Source of the DNA: Siphonodentalium dalli
Lineage: Eukaryota > Mollusca > Scaphopoda > Gadilida > Siphonodentaliidae
Assembly (NCBI GenBank): GCA_032622095.1
Contig: CP136065.1
Coordinates: 61,177,094-61,241,093 of the forward strand
Reading direction: 5' to 3'
Length of the DNA stretch: 64,000 nt
Program-made: the position numbers and the translations under genes
Shown: piece after piece, positions 58,767-64,000 of the stretch
How the letters are laid out: each line of letters begins with the position of its first letter
Position numbering within the stretch: the stretch's first letter is position 1
Notes under the pieces: generated by a model
The model's input: only the letters and a program-made list of their open reading frames with translations
Told to the model about the DNA's origin: nothing
The model's database searches: none

Positions 58767-59334
58767 CTAGCCGATGAGCCCGACGTTGTCCGGGCTATTC
58801 AAAAACCAAATTTCAAGTCGATAGCTCTACCCAGCCCGACGTTGTCCGGGCTATTCAAAAACCAAATTCCAAGTCGATAGCTCTACCCGTTTCCGAGATC
58901 CGGTCTGCGCATGCGCGAAGCTGGCGTCGCACGGGCTCGGCTACCCGAGAAAATTCGTATCCGGGGCAAGATACATTCACATACCAAATTTCAAGTCGAT
59001 AGCTCCACCCGTTTCCGAGATCCCGTCTGCGCATGCGCGCGAACCTGGCGTCGCACGGGCTCGGCGACCCGATAAAATTCGTATCCGGGGCAAGATACAT
59101 TCACATACCAAATTTCAAGTCGATAGCTCCACCCGTTTCCGAGATCTCGTCTGCGCATGCGCGAAGCGGGCGCCGCACGGGCTCGCCAATACGACAACGT
59201 CCACCGCCTGGTCAAACTACACACACGTACCAAGTTTGGTCCCGATCGGTCGAGAATCGTAGATTTGTATAAATGACAAACATACATACAGACAAACATA
59301 CAAACAGACAGAGGTCTTCAAAATATATATGAGA
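58767..59334 (-). mobile_element. Non-autonomous Helitron, 568 bp
   Basis: On the minus strand it starts TCTCATATATATTTTGAAGA after an A, has (TGTTTGTC)n, three 122-124 bp cores with NRF1-like palindromes at 59152, 59028 and 58906, and ends GGGCTCATCGGCTAG before T. The terminal segment with hairpin AGCCCGGACAACGTCGGGCT is present twice, about 61 bp apart (58778 and 58832), as in the 7539-8248 copy. Confidence 0.8.
58906..59163. promoter_or_regulatory. Three NRF1-consensus palindromes in Helitron cores
   Basis: TGCGCATGCGCG, the reverse complement of CGCGCATGCGCA, occurs at 58906, 59028 and 59152. Binding is inferred from the motif only. Confidence 0.35.
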
Positions 59335-60573
59335 TTATTTCTTTCTGGAAACCGATCAAGACGCCATGACGTCACGACGCACATCAGGACGTCACAATCT
59401 ACATGGGCGCGCAAAATACCAGACATGATTGCGTCGATGTCCAGACAGCTGAGAATCGTATTACACGGACAGGCTAAACCATTCCATCTGCCAACAACTT
59501 CGTGTTTTATTATTATAAATATATATACTGCATGTAAAACAAACGTCGGCAACAGTACATGCCCATTAGAAGCCTATTTTATATAACTTGAAACTCGAGG
59601 AAATGAGTTGAGATCAAGTCTAAAAGATACGTGTGGAATCGTTTTTTTTTTTCGCAGTGACTGTGAGGTGCGAACATATTTCTGGAAAGTTCAAAACATT
59701 TTCGAAAGATCCTGGTGCATATAAAGCATGTCCGGCCAAACAGTCGAGCGCGTGGTTCAATTGAAAAACAATTGCACTGAAAATGTGAATGTGGAAACAT
59801 GGATTATTAAAATGCCTTATTAATTAACTGGGAAAACAAGCTTTCTCATTCTCAACGCAATAGACATTTTGATATGTTCCCGAAGTCTGTAGATCAGTAG
59901 CTAAGGGCATGTTCACATTGACACATTGTTAATCAAAGACTAACCAATGATCGCGTTTCTTTTATTTAATTGTGTCGGTATTTTGTAATTTACTTTGATG
60001 GTTTTTGCCACTAGCATATCCACTTGATATCATTCTAGTCAAACTAGTAAGTTAACCCAATTGGTATATAATATAGCCTCGTCGGCAACCAATCGTCTTC
60101 ACACCCTTCATATGAACGATGTCTATATTGTTATATTAATATGTCAAACAACTCGTACGTATTACTAAGACTATCATTAGTGTAACTAGTGTAGATCAAC
60201 TTGAGATAACAGAGATATTATGTCCGTACACACAACTATTTCAGCGATGGATGAACAGAGATTTGATATCTATATTTTTGTTATCGATCTCTCAAACGAG
60301 GGGTCAGCACCCGTGGTTCAAACTGTTGTTGGCAAGACACCACACAACATGCCAAATGTGTGATGGGCGCAAGTATAGGCAGCTCCAGTGAGTGCATTCT
60401 AGTTTCTTATAGTTTGTACGCAGTTATTATAATTATATTATATTATATATATAGTATTCAATACTCTTGTGTTTTGAGAGAAGAGAACAAACTATAATTG
60501 AATTGACAGGACACACTGGAAGCGTATCATGTTATAAACTATAGTAACAGTCTCACGTCAAAGTCTCTGTATA
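59335..60573. other. No supported feature
   Basis: The first 70 bases contain ATGACGTCACG and GGACGTCAC, which resemble CRE half-sites. The rest is AT-rich with no coding signal. Confidence 0.4.
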
Positions 60574-60745
60574 CAGTAATGCCCAAAGTAATTGACCACT
60601 TAACCACAGCAGAATTATGGGTAATTTTTCAGGATTTAGTCGGAAATATGGCTTGTTGCCATTCAAGCCATATTTCCGACTAAATCCTGAAAAATTACCC
60701 ATAATTCTGCTGTGGTTAAGTGGTCAATTACTTTGGGCATTCCTG
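60574..60745. mobile_element. Mariner-type MITE, copy 2 (full hairpin)
   Basis: CAGTAATGCCCAAAGTAATT ... AATTACTTTGGGCATTCCTG with TA on both sides. The arms are nearly perfect over about 80 bp, meeting at GTTGCCATTCAA. The inner arm words CCACAGCAGAATTATGGGTA and AGTCGGAAATATGGCTTGTT are shared with 50233-50390, where the outer ~25 bp differ. Confidence 0.75.
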
Positions 60746-61562
60746 TAATGGAGTTCCAGTCGCGGTGGCACGCACCCCATACAGTGTGCATGCATATAAA
60801 CATGGTCTCGACCGCACACACATATACATACAAACTTTATACAAACGCTCTTCTTTGGTAATTACAGCAGTACCAAATAAGGTTGTAGGAGAGGGCCGGC
60901 TAAGCCCTTTAAAATACTCCTGGACCACCCACCCCACCAGATTCCCAACCGTGACCTCTGGTGAGGCTACATGCACATGTACCGTAATATATAGCTCGTT
61001 GCAGTCGTCGGTCGTCATATGCCCGTCCGTATACATGCACATGCAGGTCTCCGTCCGCCCTGCATGCATGAGTTGCTCAGAGATGGGCGGTATATATATC
61101 GAAATGATATCGGCATCGACACGATACCGAAATAACAAACCGAAGCAGCATATGAAAATACCAAGGTGTTCGGTATCCCAAATATCCCGATGTCCGCTAT
61201 TTACACAACGCTATATATTTACACACTAAGTGTTGTCATCACTAAATCCAGCATTCTGATTGGTCGGCGCCCACGTGGCTAGTTGCAGTTATTTCTCGGT
61301 GAATGCGCAACGCCTCATAGCACCAAGCTAATAACACCATCGATACGTCATTAGGTTTGGAAAGACGAACGCGTAATGCTTTGGGCGCATTTTGACTCGC
61401 GCAGGATTGACTTAATACATCATCGGGTTTCAACATGAAGAGAAATTGTTCCTATTAACTTTTGCCAAGGGTGCTATTGGGTATTTTGGGCTGATCTTGT
61501 CACGATACACTTTTCGATTTAAATATATTTACAAAAGTGGCTTTTTCGCTATATGTATATAA
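60746..61562. other. No supported gene
   Basis: Holds the longest open frame of the window (60720-61229, 169 codons), which begins inside the MITE and is opposed by a 136-codon minus-strand frame. No domain is recognised. GAGATGGGCGGTATATATAT and the CGATATCG-rich stretch near 61080-61140 look like a transposon end. CTGATTGGTCGGCGCCCACG near 61257 has CCAAT- and E-box-like words, with nothing to support a promoter. Confidence 0.4.
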
Positions 61563-61727
61563 ATATAAGGATTAACTGTCATGTGGACTATTTTTATGGA
61601 GATGTAACGGTGAGGTAAGTGGACATAACTTGTATGTAAAACCCTTCGGGTTTTACACAAGTTATGTCCACTTACCTCACCGTTACATCTCCATAAAAAC
61701 AGTCCACATGACAGTTAATCCTTATAT
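61563..61727. mobile_element. 165 bp long hairpin, ~80 bp arms
   Basis: ATATAAGGATTAACTGTCAT and the following bases through AAAACCC pair with the right half almost perfectly. By eye there is one mismatch and a two-base bulge, and the apex is AAAACCCTTCGGGTTTT near 61645. It is a foldback element or hairpin transcript source. Flanking duplication is not clear. Confidence 0.75.
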
Positions 61728-62479
61728 ATTGGTCACAGTATACACGATACTCCCATAATTCAGTTTTAATTAACCCAAAGTTGCAGTCTTTGCAATTTAA
61801 ACTCCTAGTATATACATGCACATGTAACAACACACACGAACAATGTGAACACTACACACACCAGCCCACAAGTTGGCCACAACCTAAGCGTCAACTGAAC
61901 TAACAAAAAATTGTCCGAGTTGGGAGCAAAAAAAAATTGCACAAATGCAGCTTCCTTGAATAATTATAATAATGGCCTATGTTCATTTTATTCAACTCCA
62001 ATCTCCCCCTGATGGTCCCCTGTCTCAGTTGTCTTGCTGTAATTATACTCAAATGCACTTGTATAACTGCACTGTCAGAGGTATTCATTGCCTTACAGAG
62101 GTGGCATGTACCAAACGTGTTGACCAAAGGACTCAAATGCCGACAGTTATAAAATCAAGTGTTCTCGTTGTTGACATACGGGTACATCGACTTCCTGCCA
62201 AATTCACGGAAACATGACCTTGTTTCAATCTGTGAATTCATCTGCAGCTATCTATAGATTAATATTTCCTCCTTTAGTGACCTACTTAAAAGCTATCAAT
62301 CCGAGAAGCAGGGGTAGGTTTGTTGTGACAAGTTTACATCACTTTAAGTGTTGACAGATTTTGAGCGATTTAAGTTGGAGATCTATAGTGAGACACACAC
62401 CCTCTGTATGCACGTCCATGCCACTCATATATCTTAGTCTTTACAGCTTGAGGTTTGTCTAAACATCATTATTTTCCCC
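61728..62479. other. No feature seen
   Basis: AT-rich, unique-looking. Open frames of up to 81 codons on both strands near 61.9-62.2 kb have no recognisable domain. Confidence 0.4.
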
Positions 62480-62720
62480 CCAAAAGTAATATACCCTCGT
62501 CAGGGACATGCATGGTTAGAGGGTTTCCGTTTGGGTGTCCACCTTTAGATTTCCAACTGGACCCCCACCCCACCCGAATCAGACCAAACTGCCATATGTT
62601 CGCGAAACCCCTTGGGTTGAAACTTTCCAACTATATATAATTATAGTACATCAAAATGTCCAACTGTTGGGAATGTCTAACCTGACACCCCTAAGGTTGA
62701 GAAATTTCCAACTGATGGCC
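62480..62720 (-). repeat. Dispersed repeat with inverted partner at 0.4 kb
   Basis: TTTCCAAC words recur four to five times. CAAAATGTCCAACTGTTGGG, TCTAACCTGACACCCCTAAG and GAGAAATTTCCAACTGAT match the reverse complement of 395-560 with divergence. Confidence 0.4.
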
Positions 62721-63297
62721 CTTCCAGACCAAACTTTTGACAAAAAGTAGAAACATATGCTACTGGGGTTCAGATTTGTTCAAATGAGGTCACTGGGTCA
62801 AATGTAGGTGGGGCCCGGGACAACTAAAAAAAAATTCAGATTAAACTCTTTAACCAAAAAAGAAAAGAATAGAAAAGAAATGATATATTAAAAAATAAAA
62901 GAATATTAACAAAAACTGTGGAATTGTTTTTTTTTTATTAAAATATTAAAAAAAAAAATTGTACATGTATTTAACTCCATGGTCAATTATATATATATAT
63001 TGTTTAACATTTTTTGAAAATTGAAAAACTAATGCCATTACATTTCTGAAGGTTGTGCCCCCTGGCCCTTCACTCAAGTACACTGCTTCTGCCATCCTGG
63101 CCTGGTCCCAAAAATAAAATTTACTCAAATTCTTGACAGAATCATTAATGAGAAGCATTTACTTTGGCTATAACTGTATATATGCTGGGTATGCCTTCAC
63201 AATCATGTCAATCTTGTTATGTTTATAAACATTCCTTGCAGATCTGCTAGAAGTCATTAATTCCCAACCTATCATGTATTGTTCATATCAGGACTAA
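62721..63297. other. Low-complexity A/T runs
   Basis: AAAAGAAAAGAATAGAAAAG and long A or T runs at 62826-62950. Nothing else supported. Confidence 0.4.
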
Positions 63298-63679
63298 TGT
63301 CATTTGCAGAATGAGGTCCCCAGAGGGTGAATTTAGTGATGCTATCCCGCACAGCGGCCTAGCATCACCAAATTCACCCTCTGGAGACCTTTCTGCGTAT
63401 GCCTCGTCTTCTGGGAAGTATCTATAGTATCAAATTAACATTGTTGTTAGTTACATTTCCCTTCTAGGAAGTTTCTATATCCCCTAATTTGCAGAAGATA
63501 AATTCATAATTGAGGTGCCCAATGGGTGAACATCACCAACTTCAACTGGGGAACTTCAATCTTATCCTAGGTCTGCCATAGCAGTTGGGGGCCCAGAGGG
63601 TGAATTTAGTGATGCTATCCCGCTGTGCGGGATAGCGTCACTAAATTCACCCTCTGAGGACCTCATTCTGCAAATGACA
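63298..63679. mobile_element. TIR element with doubled hairpin ends
   Basis: TGTCATTTGCAGAATGAGGT and the next ~30 bases (CAGAGGGTGAATTTAGTGAT GCTATCCCGC) are matched inverted at the right end (63630-63679). In addition, each end forms its own hairpin: 63318-63384 at the left and 63595-63654 at the right, around GCTATCCCGC...GGGATAGCG. The element therefore contains four related inverted segments. The interior is AT-rich; no coding sequence. Confidence 0.75.
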
Positions 63680-63836
63680 GACACATATTGTGAAAAATTG
63701 CAAATAGTTTGTCTGTGGGAAAACATGGGCATCTTGGCGTGATTTTATACATTTATCTTATAGAAAAGTCATTCACGCACACAATGAGACCATCGTGTGT
63801 ATTCCTGACTGGATATTTTTGCTCGATATCACGTTT

Positions 63837-64000
63837 TATGTGTTCCCATACCATGTATGGTACACGTAATGCCGGCGTCGGGTCAACCATCCGCCGTTCG
63901 TCTGGTCGTCCGTCCATACTTGCTATCCGACGCGATTACTCAGATTTTGTTTATCGTATCGTGTTCAAATTTTATGTGCATGTTTATGATGACACACCTA
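63837..64000 (+). mobile_element. Family D element, cut by the window end
   Basis: After a T4 run, ATGTGTTCCCATACCATGTA with TGGTACACGTAATG forms the family D palindromic head. GGCGTCGGGTCAACCATCCG and a GTCGTCCGTCC microsatellite follow. The first core continues beyond the window. Confidence 0.65.

Noticed and set aside
59360-59395. TGACGTCAC and GGACGTCAC as a CRE cluster
   Set aside because: Two short motifs just outside a Helitron end, without other promoter evidence.
61078-61150. GAGATGGGCGGTATATATAT as an autonomous hAT terminus
   Set aside because: It resembles hAT-type ends, but no matching inverted end, 8 bp duplication or transposase was found.
60720-61229. Longest open frame, 169 codons, plus strand
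   Set aside because: It starts inside the mariner-type MITE and is mirrored by a 136-codon minus-strand frame. It shows no domain, no low-complexity-free core and no splice context. Length alone is weak evidence in a 64 kb window.

Overview
The window shows no gene I can support. The longest open frames are under 170 codons. They lie either inside tandem repeats or face an equally open frame on the other strand, and none shows a recognisable domain, a consistent splice pattern or a neighbour in register. I found no rRNA, convincing tRNA, snRNA or CRISPR array. It reads as intergenic or deep intronic DNA of a eukaryote: AT-rich, crowded with short non-autonomous transposons, satellites and microsatellites. 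The dominant theme is elements made of a short palindromic head, a (GTCY)n microsatellite and several 120-190 bp core repeats. That recalls the pearl/DINE-type (Helitron/Helentron-like) elements known from marine bivalves and other invertebrates. A marine invertebrate, possibly a mollusc or another lophotrochozoan, is the best guess; an invertebrate deuterostome is not excluded.

Layout. 1-5 kb: small minisatellites, a dispersed repeat (R1), and tandem arrays at 2.7-3.3 and 3.9-5.0 kb. 5.1-5.7 kb: a MITE beside a GGCCGGTACC minisatellite. 7.1-8.9 kb: three Helitron-type elements joined head to tail with no spacer. 9.0-10.9 kb: a ~140 bp satellite interrupted by a palindromic minisatellite. 11.0-11.6 kb: a small unique block with two E-boxes, a foldback element and a tRNA-like sequence. 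11.7-15.2 kb: a ~157 bp satellite (family E). 15.9-17.8 kb: minus-strand Helitrons. 17.9-25 kb: family D and E copies and several TIR elements in quiet DNA. 25.3-27.7 kb: a nest of families A and B with a Helitron. 28-36 kb: quiet DNA, a palindromic minisatellite (31.8 kb) and a cluster of TAGGCCTA palindromes (32.2-33.5 kb). 36.0-36.9 kb: a long-TIR element with poly-C runs. 38.4-43.1 kb: TIR elements and a second family A copy carrying family C. 44.2 kb: a decayed Helitron. 46.5-48.5 kb: families A, F and B. 50.2 kb: a mariner-type MITE. 50.8-55.8 kb: family E inverted, with a 543 bp higher-order repeat and a LINE-like 3' end. 56-64 kb: a near-identical partner of a 6.6 kb sequence, several long hairpins, one more Helitron and a large TIR element.

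No genes act together here; the logic is that of a transposon landscape. Three points look most worth pursuing. First, unrelated element ends share one internal architecture. Second, younger elements insert repeatedly at the same T-run of older core repeats. Third, core repeats carry perfect consensus sites for NRF1, nuclear-receptor and YY1-type factors, so they could spread regulatory sites.
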